64,000 nucleotides of DNA, taken from assembly GCA_002099365.1 (NCBI GenBank), contig MSED01000006.1, positions 2,232,001 through 2,296,000 of the forward strand, written 5' to 3'. This DNA is from Phialophora verrucosa. Taxonomy: Eukaryota; Ascomycota; Eurotiomycetes; Chaetothyriales; Herpotrichiellaceae. The stretch's first letter is position 1; each line of letters starts with the position of its first letter. This document shows positions 22,371-32,779 of this stretch, piece after piece. The notes beneath the pieces were generated by a model, which saw only the letters and a program-made list of their open reading frames with translations, did no database searches and was not told the origin of the DNA. The translations under genes and the position numbers were made by a program.

Positions 22371-25300
22371 ATGTCTGGAAGAGGATCGAGAGGTGGAGGC
22401 GCGGATAGAGGACTGCCACACAACCCTCGAGGCTCTAGCCGAGGAGATCGTGGCTCAACCAGAGGAGATCGTGGCTCAACCAGAGGAGATCGGGGCTCAA
22501 CCAGAGGAGATCGGGGCTCAAGCGGAGGAGAAAGCTCTGGCCAAGGCAGAGGGGATCGAGGTTCAGGCAGAGGAGACCGTGGCGCAGGCAGAGGCAGAGG
22601 CTTTCAAACCCCAGTCAGCGTTTATCGGTACGGAATCAAACATTTGACTTTGCTAACAAGTGCTGACACTTCCCAGCCCGGATCCAGGTTCGGCGATAGC
22701 GTATGATTCAAACGTGAAGCGAATTGAGGACGAGACACAAGCAAACATCCAACGCTCAAAGGGCTCCACTACCCTCACAAACACATTTCCGGAACGTCCA
22801 GGTTTCGGGACCAAAGGAAAAGAGATCCTGCTATGGACAAACTACTTCGAATTGACAGGGTACGGGAGCCTCCTCCTCTACCGTTACTCAATCAATATCG
22901 CTGCTAGAGACTTAGGTGTCAGAAAGACGAGACGCTTGGTGCAGCTATTGCTCGAGGACCATTTCAGCGACCACGAACTTGATGTGGTTACGGATTTCAG
23001 TTCGAACATTATCAGCAAGGTGGAATTAGATCTCCAAGCTCACTATCGGATTCGATATCGTCAAGAGCACGAACAAGACCCGAACCCCAATGCCCCCGTG
23101 TTCCAGATCACACTTCGCCAAACGGCCGTTCTGTCGACTTCAGAATTGCTAGATTATGTGACCTCAACACAAAGCGGCGCACTCTTCGGCTCCAAGGATG
23201 AGTTGATCCAAGCTCTCAACATTGTGATGGGACATCATCCAAAAGCAGCGTCTGACATTGCGAGCATCGGAGCAAACAGATACTACTCCATCGCAGCTAC
23301 AACAGAGAAGTTTAGCTTGGGCGGACGTCTACAGGCAATCCGGGGGTTTTTAATGAGTACCCGAGCGGCCACGGCGCGGGTTCTTGTTAATGTCCAGGTC
23401 AAGTATGGCGCTTTCTTTGAAGAAGGACCACTGGAAGGGCTCATCAATGTCTTCCTCACTCAGAATGGGAACAGTGAGACGGATCTGGCGGATCTGGAGA
23501 CTTTTCTGGAGCGCTTGTTGGTGAGAGTCACACATATCCAGCGAAAGGACAAGAGAGGGACAGTCATTCCTCGCGTCAAACAAATATTTGGCCTCGCATC
23601 GCAACATGATGGCAAACAACAGTTACAACCCCCTGTGGTACCTAGTTTTGGGGCCGGTCCGAAGGAAGTGAAGTTCTTCCTGGCAAGTGTCGATCCTGGC
23701 ACTCAAAAGCAGAGGCAGAGACCTGGAGGAGGCATCAGCAGCAGCAGCGCCACTCAGGGGAAGTATATCAGCGTCTTCGACTTCTTCAAGCAAAGTGAGG
23801 ACCCCTAAAGATGACGATGACAGTTCCGCTAACCTACACCCCACAGCATACAACCTGGTCATTCGAGACACCAGGATGCCAGTGGTCAATGTTGGAAGCA
23901 AAGAAAATCCATGCTACCTCCCAGCTCAAGTCTGCGATGTCATTGGTGGGCAGCACACATCAACGAAACTGAGCCCGTTCCAAACGCAAAACATGATTCG
24001 ATATGCAGTACGTCCACCAGAACAAAACGCCCGCTTCATTGCAACTTCGGGGGTGAGCCTGCTGGGGCTGGTACCGACAAATGCTACACTGGTGAGTCTC
24101 TCCATTTCCGTGGGCATCATTGTCACTCACAAAAAGACCGAACAGAACAACTTTGGTCTTCAGATCAAGCCCAATTTGCTTTGCGTCCCTGGTCGTGTTT
24201 TGGATAACCCGAGGGTCCTCTATCATGGCAAGGGCGCCACCAACCCTCGAGGGGGGAGCTGGAATTTGCAAAACGTGGTTTTTTCGACGACTTCGAACTT
24301 ACCTTATTGGACTTACCTCGCAATCTCGATGAAGGAGTCTGCCTTACCTTGGGGCTCTGATCAATGCCTGAAAGCCGCGCTGGATGGGTTTACCCAGAAA
24401 CTGAAAGAGCTTGGTATTACCACCGTCGACCACACCCCAGGAATGACTATCACTGTCTCTCCCTCCACAGTGGAGAGAGAGATTGACAATTCCATCCACA
24501 GATTCATGCATAGCGAGAATAGGAAGCCACCAAGCTTCCTGCTTGTCATACTTCCTTCGAAAGACACCAGTATCTACAACACCAGGATCTACAATCGCGT
24601 CAAATCTGCCTGCGACATCAAGGAAGGACTACTCAACGTTTGCGCTGTGGGTTCGAAGTTCGTCAAACCTCACAACGACCAATATTTCGCCAATGTGGCT
24701 TTAAAGGTCAATCTAAAGCTTGGAGGCAGGAATCATTCACTCGACAATCAGAAGCTCGGCATTGTGGCTGAAGGAAAAACCATGATTGTCGGCTTAGATG
24801 TTACACATCCTTCCCCCAACTCTGCGAAAGCGGCACCCAGTGTCAGCGGCATCGTGGCATCAGTCGACAAATGGCTTGGACAGTGGCCAGCAGAACTCCT
24901 CATCCAACCTCCTCGTCAGGAGATGATTACGGGACTTCAGCCACTGATTCAATCACGGCTCAAGCTGTGGCAGAAGCACAACAAGTCTCTTCCTGACAAT
25001 ATCCTCGTCTATCGCGACGGTGTATCCGAAGGCCAGTACAACTTGGTTCTCGAGAAGGAACTTCCAGCACTCCGAGCCGCTTGTAAGAAGTTATACCCTC
25101 CCGACAAGACTAAAGCCGGGTTTCCTCGCATCACCATCATCGTCGTTGGCAAGCGGCACAATACACGCTTCTACCCGACCAAAGAGGCCGACGCAGATCG
25201 ATCCTCGAACCCACCGAACGGGACAATTGTCGACCGCGGTATCACCGAAGCTCGAAACTGGGACTTCTTTCTACAAGCCCATACCGCTCTCCAAGGAACC

Positions 25301-25627
25301 GCTCGCCCTGCGCATTACTACATTGTGCTTGACGAGATCTTTAGGCGACAAACTATCAACCCGCCCCACACCAACCACGCTGATATGCTGGAAGACCTGA
25401 CGCATAACCTCTGCTATCTCTTCGGTCGCGCGACCAAAGCCGTCAGCATCTGCCCGCCAGCGTACTATGCCGACCTGGTGTGCGAGCGGGCGAGGTGTTA
25501 CCTCAGCGGCCTGTTTGATTCGAAGATCTCAAAACGCGGCTCAACAAGTACCCAGACGATGCAGTTGCCGGATCCGAGCGCAGTCAGATTGCACCCAAAT
25601 GTGCAGAACTCGATGTTTTACGTGTGA
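22371..25627 (+). CDS. Argonaute (QDE-2 type) slicer protein
   Basis: Binds small RNAs and cleaves complementary RNA in the silencing complex. Four exons are inferred: 22371-22627, 22677-23794, 23847-24091 and 24146-25627, giving 1033 residues. The start has an RGG-rich N-terminus with a tandem RGDRGST repeat. Argonaute N, linker, PAZ (about 23,200-23,900; YISVFDFFKQTYNLVIRDTR at the exon 2/3 join), L2/MID and PIWI follow. The PIWI DEDH set looks complete: Asp in VGLDVTHPSP, Glu in PRQEMI, Asp in LVYRDGVSEGQ and His in RPAHYY. The end is the usual hydrophobic QNSMFYV. The 54-nt third intron is in frame and would add 18 residues if retained. No lesion was found, in contrast to the Dicer gene it faces. 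Confidence 0.92.
22441..22524 (+). repeat. Tandem 21-bp coding repeat, four copies
   Basis: Four 21-bp units run back to back (22441-22461, 22462-22482, 22483-22503, 22504-22524). The first two are identical and the others differ at one to four bases. Each encodes RGDRGST in the Argonaute N-terminus. Such units can expand or contract by slippage without shifting the frame. Confidence 0.9.
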
Positions 25628-25822
25628 GAGGAGAGACAGGAGGTTCTTCGAACACGCGTCCTAGGCTAAGGGCTTTCTGCGGGCACAAGCATTGGGTTTT
25701 TTCGGGATTTCAAAACACGCAAACGGCACCACTCTTCGTTTCATCAGCAGAGTCCAAGCTGTGAATCCGTGACGAAATGAGATCCCCCAGCACACCTGTA
25801 CCCTCCATTCTGCTTTATTCAT

Positions 25823-27024
25823 CTACAGACCGGCGCAACAAACGCCCATGAGTTTCAATTTATTTTGTGCTGCTGCTTCACACTTCTTTCTGGCCTCTTC
25901 CTTCTCCCGTTTCTGACGTTTGGCGTTGAGTTGTTGCAGACGCTCGTCTTCTCGCTTGCGCTTGAGTTCGTTGACTGCTTCTGAATCTGTCTGGAGAGCA
26001 CTAATATCCCGTTCAAGCAGTGCAATCTATGGCGCCAGCTCGTTTGACGGGATCTCGAGTTTCGTGATGGTGCGTTCATGGTCGAGGACCGTCGCTTGAT
26101 AGGCGTTTTCGGCGGCTAACTGTGCTGCTACGTCCCTTTGAAGCTGGATCCACGTCGCATCTGATACGCCCGGGTCGCGATGGCTGGCGTTAGACGTCTC
26201 AGACTCTTCTCCGGGGGCCGCATAACCAGCACTGATGACGTTTTCTGCTATCGTAGTGTTGTCTGACGTGTTTATATTCTGCGAAAAGCTGGGCCCGGAC
26301 GCAGGACGGTCGTCTTGCACCTGAAATACCGGACTTGGTTCACACATTGCCTTGTTGGCTTCACGGCTTTTCCGTATCGTAAGCAGCTCAGAGAGCTCTT
26401 TCAGGATGTCGATTTCCGTTGCCACCAGCGGCTCAAACGAGTCCTCGGCTCGCTCTAAAGCTGATGCAATCAGCTTCTTCGATATTGCGATGATATCCCA
26501 CCCATTTCCCAATGATGGCAATTTGGTTAACTCCCCGATCGCTTGGGCCAGTTGAATATGTGTGTCCGAGGACGTGACTCGACAGGCCGGACTCATCATG
26601 ACTCCGAGTCTGCTGATTTCTTTCTCCAGTAATCCTAGACACGAATCCGGCTTCAGATTCTCGAAAACTAGCTCCTCAGGAAATCGGCTTACTAGGCGGC
26701 GATTCACGTTGAGGATGGCGATATTGTGGGCGCCAGCTTCGTTCTCATGCTTGGTATCTTTCCCGACCGCCTCGACATGGTACTCGACCGGACGGACGTC
26801 GGCAGCTTCGCGTTGACCTTTTTCGTCCACCCTGATATCGCGCTGTTGGACTGGGTGAAAGAGACGATCACAAAGGGGTATGGTACAAGATCGGGCCAGG
26901 ACGCGGACATCTGAGGTGGACGTCTGAGGTATTCATAATCGAGTAAAACATTCTCCAGCTCTGCGGCCCCGCATGTCCGGACTCTAATTAATTTTCCATT
27001 AGTGCCCGTCGAGCTACCATCCAC
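25823..27024 (-). pseudogene. Coiled-coil protein gene of unknown function, broken
   Basis: The main reading (26027-26830) encodes helical, Leu/Glu-rich protein (ELVFENLKPDSCLGLLEKEI; IDILKELSELLTIRKS). It stops at TAG 26027-26029, but the same frame continues with IALLERDISALQTDSEAVNE and a basic coiled coil (KRKREDERLQQLNAKRQK) to a stop at 25823. CAG to TAG explains the break. Upstream, VRTCGAAELENVLLDYEYL to VSFTQSNSAI lies in another frame and joins near 26,840, so there is one frame change or an intron I could not place. No ATG suits the upstream part. I recognise no domain. Confidence 0.5.
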
Positions 27025-27389
27025 ATGGCTTCTGTGTATGAGTCATGATCTGTCCCAGACTGATTTCTGGATCATGGACTTAACATGCACCGAAGTAGAC
27101 AAATTGAACGACCTACCTGAGTCGCCTCGTCAGCTCATCAAGCACTTTGCTGCACGACATCTGATATCAGGGATTTGGAGGGCATCGCAAGGCAAAACAC
27201 GCATTAATTAGTCCATGGAGGACTTGGTTAGTCATCATCAGCAAGGGGTGAAAGCCTTGCCCGAGGAGCCGTTAGCCCCGAAGTAGCTTAGTTCCGGATG
27301 CGATCTGGAGGCGACGATGGTTCGGAGCTCCGATTCGTCGTTCATATGTCGAACCCCAGAAAACATTCTCGGCCCGCTACGGAACTCAA
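27025..27389. other. Interval without supported genes
   Basis: A 70-codon plus-strand ORF overlaps 27,002-27,211 but has no family character. The right end may hold unrecognisable 5' parts of the decayed E1 beta copy that follows. Confidence 0.35.
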
Positions 27390-27689
27390 CCGAGGTGATA
27401 CTCTCGCCACTGTGACGAGCAGGTCGGGCAGTGAGTGTGCACAAAAGCATGGTGAATTCTGGAGTCGGATCTGAAGTCGCGGCCACTATTCTAGAGCAAG
27501 GCTTTTTGCATCTCCAGGCGCCGATAACAAGGGTCGGTGGCTGGACGACACATACGGGACTTGCATGGGAGAAGTTCATTCTTCCCGACATTACGAGTAA
27601 GCGTTGCTGTTTTCGATACAATTGGTCAAGTCAGCTGACGTTGCGGAACAGGAATCTATGATGGTATCCAAGAGGTTATGACCTACTAG
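27390..27689 (+). pseudogene. C-terminal remnant of branched-chain 2-oxoacid dehydrogenase E1 beta
   Basis: The translation VNSGVGSEVAATILEQGFLH, LQAPITRVGGWTTHTGLAWE and KFILPDIT is the C-terminal transketolase domain of E1 beta. A normal intron (donor GTAAGC, acceptor ACAG at about 27,650) leads to RIYDGIQEVMTY and a stop at 27687-27689, the family's normal end. Only about the last 100 codons are recognisable. Upstream the frame meets a TGA near 27,412 and decays. The ancestral enzyme is the thiamine-dependent mitochondrial E1 that oxidatively decarboxylates 2-oxo acids from Val, Leu and Ile. It is tail to tail with the E1 alpha copy. Confidence 0.72.
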
Positions 27690-27951
27690 ACAGGGGCTAT
27701 GATGAAGCAGTCTCAACTTGCAGTTGGGCACTAGTGCTATGCGATCAACTCACAGTGATTCCAAACATGCTGCTCGCAGGGAAGAACCGAGTCAGCTCCC
27801 TCGGGGCCGTCACGTCTCCGGGCTGACACCCGTGAGCGGCGCGTCCGACTGAGGTGGTCAACATAGGTTGATGAGAACTTGATGTATAGTGGCGGTAGCG
27901 TGAATGTTGACAAAGAAATTGATGCCCGCTCCACTGAATCCTTTTTCTGAA

Positions 27952-29163
27952 TCATAAAGGGCAGAGAAAGTAGCCACACCGATAGATAAGGACATACGTA
28001 TTTACATAGTCATCGGCATCGTATTCCTCCGGGTATTTCAACATCAGTCTCTTGAGCTCTTGCTTCTGAGCTTCCTGTTGACGCGAGTAACTTGCATACA
28101 CGTCGTCGAGGACCGAACTGAGAGGAGGCATTTTCTGCTTTTCGGCATCCACTAACTCGAGCAGGATACTCTTGCGGATCTGAGCCCGGAGCTCCTTGTC
28201 TTTTGCTTCATCCAAGAGACCTTGGTCGTCGGGCCATCGTCGAAGTCGGATGATTGCGTTGTCTCGAAGGGTCCAACGGTTGACTTCATCGTGACTCCGG
28301 TATGCGAAGCTGTCATCGCTGGTACTATGGTGCGAGATCCGATAGCTCATCATTTCCAGAAGGATCGGACGACCGCCGTTCTCGACTGCGCGTCTACGAA
28401 CTGCTCGGGCCGCCTCATAGACCGCGAATATATCCGTACCGTCGACCCGCAGATTCTCGATCCCGTATCCGATACCACGGCTGGCGATACCATCACCGCG
28501 ATCCTGTTCGGCCGATGTTGCAAGTTCATTGTTGCGGCAGATGAAGATCACCGGACACTCACGGACTGCTGCCAGATTCAGAGCGCCATGAAAGTCTCCT
28601 TCGCTAGCTACTCCGTCTCCAACATATGCCACAGAGACTTTTGGGTCCTCAGATCTCGCCTCTTTATCTACCAGTTTCAGGGAATAGTCGGCCCCCGTAG
28701 CGTTTGGTATTTGAGTTCCCAGGGTCGATGCGACTGCGTGCTGCCTCAATTAGTAGGGCTCACATAAGAGCGCAACAGGTCACGCTCACCACTCTGGTTT
28801 TTATCTTGCCACAGTAATGGCAGGGCATGTTGCGCTCCTTGCCGGTGTCGTTGCGTAACAATTGACTCATAAAGTCCTTGAGCGTTAAGCCCCGTTGCAG
28901 AAACACGCCAGTCTCTCGATAAGGGCATGTGATGATGTCGTCTGATTCCTAGAGCTGCGGCGGAGCCAACCATTATACCCTCTTCGCCAGCGGAAACCTA
29001 GGAAAGATCTCTGAATAGGCTTGTGGAATCCCCTCGAGGCGTAATTTACACACCATATAGAAGCTCAAACGGCCCTGTCTCTGCGACTCAGTCATGATGC
29101 TGTCCAAGATGTTGACTAAAACTGGCTCAGCACATTTCTACCAAATCTGATTCGAAGGCCGGA
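27952..29163 (-). pseudogene. Branched-chain 2-oxoacid dehydrogenase E1 alpha, broken copy
   Basis: Recognisable pieces in order are VNILDSIMTESQRQGRLSFY, VSAGEEGIMVGSAAAL, RETGVFLQRGLTLKDFMSQL, STLGTQIPNATGADYSLKL, VAYVGDGVASEGDFHGALNL, SYRISHHSTSDDSFAYRS and a C-terminal helical tail ending YPEEYDADDY. This is the E1 alpha thiamine-binding subunit. Lesions: one extra base after SAAAL (about 28,950), a frame change with a stop near 29,125, and a shortened loop where RNNGFAIST is expected (here RNNELATSAEQDR), which removes part of the cofactor loop. The 5' third and any presequence are not recognisable. Two introns keep good splice sites, which points to recent decay. It is probably a paralogue of a housekeeping copy elsewhere. 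Confidence 0.75.
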
Positions 29164-29400
29164 AACCGACCCGTGAGCAGGTAGTGTTGAGCTTGAGTGC
29201 AGATTACCGGGTATTGGATGGTGCATCGGTCGCAAGGGCCGCAGAGTACGTGAAAGAGCTGATGGCCAATGCTGATCAATGGGGTCTTTATTTAATATAG
29301 ACTCCAATACGCTGTAATTTATACCAGCACCAGGCTTTGTGAATGGATGAAATGACGGAAGCGAGCGGTCTTTGGGAGTCCAATCGCAAAGACATCCATA

Positions 29401-29800
29401 ATGAAAACTATATTTCGTCGCCTCGTCCGCTTCAAGGCCACTGAGGGGAGCACCAAGTACGGCGTAGCTGGCGAGCAACTCAAGGTTGGAGACGCTGTTC
29501 AGATGTATACCGGTGATTAATCATGGGCACTCGAGAGTTCAGAGGAAAAGCAGAAGTTGGTGAGGTACGATAAGTATTGCGCACAAGCCTCATTGTCCAT
29601 CTTGGTCCCGACTCACTCTTCGTTAGGTTCTCTGCTCACTGTCCCAGGTCTGCATATTCTATGGGATTGGCTGAACTACAAAAAGCATATCGCCGAGGCC
29701 AATTTGGACTTTCCGGAGTACCCGACTGTGTTCACAAAGCCGCCAGGTCAGTTTACTCGCCGAAGGGGACCGTTAGCTTCTTATTATAGACTGCCGCAGG
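29401..29800 (+). pseudogene. Fumarylacetoacetate hydrolase-family gene, broken and truncated
   Basis: The start MKTIFRRLVRFKATEGSTKY resembles FAH-family N-termini but stops at TAA 29518-29520. After an intron-like gap the reading VPGLHILWDW/GIG shifts near 29,671, where GLNY is expected, and resumes as KKHIAEANLDFPEYPTVFTK, the hallmark of the family. Nothing of the catalytic metal-binding core is found downstream. Active relatives hydrolyse or isomerise ring-cleavage products and acylpyruvates. The neighbours are other decayed catabolic genes. Confidence 0.68.
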
Positions 29801-29957
29801 GCGCAGTAGGAATCGAATCGATTCAAATCACCAAGTATCAGTTACAGTGTTCCAGTAACAACATGGGATACAACACGGAACACACTGGACGGCCTTCCTT
29901 CACCATCAACGAAGCAGCAAGAACCTGATATCAGACTTCTTCCTGTTACTCGATAGC

Positions 29958-30438
29958 AAAACGCCCATGTAGGGGACAAGCTTGCCGACGACATCTTCGC
30001 TCCAAATGGACAAGCCAAATTCGGCAGCCACATGTTTGTGGGAAGAGGCGGTATCACATTGTCGAGTTCCCGGGATTTTTGGATTGGATCGTTGATGATG
30101 TACACTCAGAGATCCGCAAATCAAGAGACAACGCCTGGAAAGCAGTGACACGACGGCGTCACAAGATCCTGAAAGTCTACTCCGCGAGCCTGGAAGGGGA
30201 TGAGCTTCTCTTCATCGGCCACGTCGAGATAGATTTTCGCAATGGCAAGGGCGTCCAGGGTGAGTTCGCTGGGAGACTTGAGATAGAAGATGCCGCTGGC
30301 GTTTCGCCCAAGGTTACTCTATACACGATATGGGCTGTATGTTGACACTGTCGAGTCGAGGGGGCTCTTCTTAGGTGATATTGGCTAATGTTCGATCAGG
30401 ACTGGGCAACAGTGACAAGAGCTCTCAAGGGCGAATGA
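29958..30438 (+). pseudogene. SnoaL-like/NTF2-fold protein, frameshifted
   Basis: The first part reads GDKLADDIFAPNGQAKFGSH. A frame change near 30,035 leads to EFPGFLDWIVDDVHSEIRKS, RRRHKILKVYSASLEGDELL and FIGHVEIDFRNGKGVQGEFA. A good intron (donor GTATGT, acceptor ATCAG) joins YTIWA to DWATVTRALKGE and a stop at 30438. The pattern fits small SnoaL-like proteins common in fungal metabolite and catabolic clusters. The upstream start is lost behind a TAG. One frameshift is the main lesion, so a base error is also possible. Confidence 0.55.
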
Positions 30439-30928
30439 TTCTGGCCTACTTTTCCGTCAAGCCATTGTCATGATCTGATGGTGTCAGGATTTTGAAACCA
30501 CATGTTTTCAAGATGTCTATCGCAGTAGACACCTAGGGTGTACTTTGCAGACTCCAGCAGCTCCGGCTCTGGCGTACGCCCTGGAGGACGGCTAGATAGT
30601 ACACAAGGAAAAGTCACGTCGAGACAGCCTCGGTCACTCTCTCCCCCACACGACTGGGCCTGGCGTTTGGACTTTCGGCACTCGGTTATCCGGAGCAATT
30701 GTGCATACACGAGTTGGGGGCAGCACTTTAACCGTACCAAGAACTTTTGAGTTCTTAACACGAACAAACCAACCCCCGCTGAGTTGGTAACCAGTCCTGC
30801 TAGACAATCGACTATATTCACCATTTTCAAGAAGTGTTGATCGATCATCCTCGCAACCTCATAAACCTTTGTTCTTACAGGACAAATCGCCAAGCATCGT
30901 CATTGCGTCCGACCGTTGATATTCCACC
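30439..30928. other. Interval without supported genes
   Basis: A 141-codon minus-strand ORF (30468-30893) is present but has no recognisable family and a Cys/Arg-rich composition typical of chance ORFs. The right end is the upstream region of the AhpD-like gene. Confidence 0.4.
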
Positions 30929-31507
30929 ATGGCAAACCATCGGGGACTCATCCCTTTCTCGAGCATGACAGAGGAACAGAAAGCACTACACGACACCTTC
31001 ACACAATCCATCACATCGCGATATGATGATTCTGAGCGGTCCCCGAGATTTTTTACCGACGATGGCTCCCTCATTGGTCCTTACGGCGTTCTCCTGCATC
31101 ATCCGGAGGTGGCGCGTCAATTCCAAGGTCTTGTCAGAGCCCTGCAGACCATCCCAGGTCTGTCGCTGTACGGCCGTGAAGTCGCCATCGCGGTGGCTGG
31201 ATCACGCTCACAAGCGGCCTATGAGCTATACGCACATCGCATCATTGCCACTCAACGTGCCGGAATCACTGAAAGTGAACTGCAGGAAATCCACGCCGGG
31301 AGATGTCCTGACACGCTGACGGCCGAGGGGAAAGCCGCGTTCGAATTGGCGACGGCGCTGGGCAGGCCTGGTCCTCTCCCTCGGGCGGTCTACGACAGAG
31401 TGGTCGGCGTGTTGGGCGAAGATGGAGCGGCCGCAGTGGTTCATTACACTGGGTTCTATAGCTATGTAGGCGTCCTTCTGAATGGTTTCGACGTCCAGGT
31501 GCCATAA
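30929..31507 (+). CDS. AhpD-like/carboxymuconolactone decarboxylase-family protein
   Basis: A single exon of 192 residues, ATG 30929 to stop 31507. The layout is that of the fungal CMD-like family: a start such as RGLIPFSSMTEEQKALHDTF, LIGPYGVLLHHPEVARQFQ, then helices with LYGREVAIAVAGSRSQAAYE, LYAHRIIATQRAGITESEL and a C-terminal AVVHYTGFYSYVGVLLNGFD. The CxxC of true AhpD peroxidases is absent, so peroxidase chemistry is unlikely. Family roles range from decarboxylation in aromatic catabolism to unassigned. It is the only intact gene between 26 and 32.7 kb, which makes it stand out in the decay zone. Confidence 0.75.
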   Translation: MANHRGLIPFSSMTEEQKALHDTFTQSITSRYDDSERSPRFFTDDGSLIGPYGVLLHHPEVARQFQGLVRALQTIPGLSLYGREVAIAVAGSRSQAAYELYAHRIIATQRAGITESELQEIHAGRCPDTLTAEGKAAFELATALGRPGPLPRAVYDRVVGVLGEDGAAAVVHYTGFYSYVGVLLNGFDVQVP

Positions 31508-31689
31508 GATACTATCGTTCCAACCAATGAGAGAGAAAAACATCCTGAGTCACCTGCTTTGCTCTGAACAGTGACCCGATAATGGTCATGTTCATCAATA
31601 CTATTAAGTACTGGAAGATTAATAGTGGGGCTCCCAGTCCCCCGGACACTCCCCGCTTGTTCCCCGGGCCGAACCTCCGGCGTACAAGT

Positions 31690-32360
31690 CGTCGACCGCA
31701 GCTCTAGGTTCGGAGGCTCGATTGGTCATTGCTGCTGGGACTGATACGACCAGTATTGCCATCACGTACAGTCTGCCCAATCCACTGGTCATAGACTTGT
31801 CTTTCATCGGAAGCTGAAACCTCTGCAGATCTGCAATGTTCTAGCTCCTCTACGCCAAAGCTGCATGTCAAAAGTCGCGAATAGAATGTCGCAATACCTT
31901 TACGCCTGGCGAAGACTTCGATGCGGCAAAACCTGGGGACTGGAAGAGAGCTCCATACCTTGACGCCTGCGTCAACGAAGCGCTCCGCCTCTTACCCTCG
32001 GGACCCAATGGAATGCAGAGAGTAGTGATCACCCCTGGTGGCCTAATGGCCTCCAACGGCATACATATACCGGAGGGGACCAAAGTCAGTGTTCTCACGT
32101 GGACCGTGCACCACGATGCGCGCAACTTTGAAAAGCCGTGGGTCTTTATCCCTGAGCGGTGGGATCGAAGGCTCTGGCTTCGAAGGAGCCCACAACACGA
32201 CCGCCTTATGTCCCTCTCGCTGGGTGCCTATTCTTGCATTGGCAAACCACTGGCATTGCTGCAGATCCGCCTGTCTTTATTTCGGTACGTTGACCTCTTG
32301 CAGCTTTCTGCCGGTCTAGAAACCTCGAAGTCGACTCATGGGGTGCTTGCAATAGACTGA
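31690..32360 (+). pseudogene. Cytochrome P450 remnant (I-helix to heme region)
   Basis: An I-helix piece VIAAGTDTTSIAI (about 31,725) is followed after a broken stretch by LLYAKAACQKSRIECRNTF, APYLDACVNEALRLLPSGPN (K-helix with ExxR as EALR), VLTWTVHHDARNFEKPWVFI, PERW and the heme loop SLSLGAYSCIGKPLALLQIR with its cysteine. The Phe normally opening the heme motif is Leu here. The N-terminal two thirds are absent and the I-helix part lies in another frame with stops between, so it cannot make an enzyme. It was probably one oxidase of the decayed cluster to its left. Confidence 0.72.
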
Positions 32361-32779
32361 TTCCGCTTTTTGATTTGAACTTGGCCCCGGCTCTGACAAG
32401 AGGGCATTTCTCGAAGACACAAAAGGGTTCTTTGGACTGATGGGCTTCGGGATAAATAATAATAATCAAAGGTCTCTGGAGACCGATTGACTGAACCTTA
32501 ACATAGCGGTGCACTTGTAATTAGCCTAGGATAGAGTATTATGACAAATACGAAATATGTAGAAGCGAGGATAAACTAATATATGTTCATACGGAACAAT
32601 ATTAATCCCGAGGTAGGGTTTACACGTATTAAATCCCCTCGATCCCTACGACACTAGCGCGTTCTAATCGGGTGCCAAGGCCAGCCTCTTTGTTGCCGCT
32701 CACTACTCCGTATCGGCGGGTTCAACCAGGACTTTTCCTCCCGTCCTCGATGAGAAACCAGGCCGAATGAGCATGCCTC
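32361..32779. other. Intergenic interval
   Basis: AT-rich around 32,450-32,640. No coding signal. Separates the decay zone from the conserved block that begins with the release-factor-like gene. Confidence 0.45.

Noticed and set aside
22441..22524. Regular 21-bp repeats resembling a CRISPR-like array
   Set aside because: The units are contiguous without spacers, coding and in frame in Argonaute. The genome is eukaryotic.
30468..30893. 141-codon minus-strand ORF
   Set aside because: Cys/Arg-rich chance-like composition, no family resemblance, and no supporting context in a decayed region.
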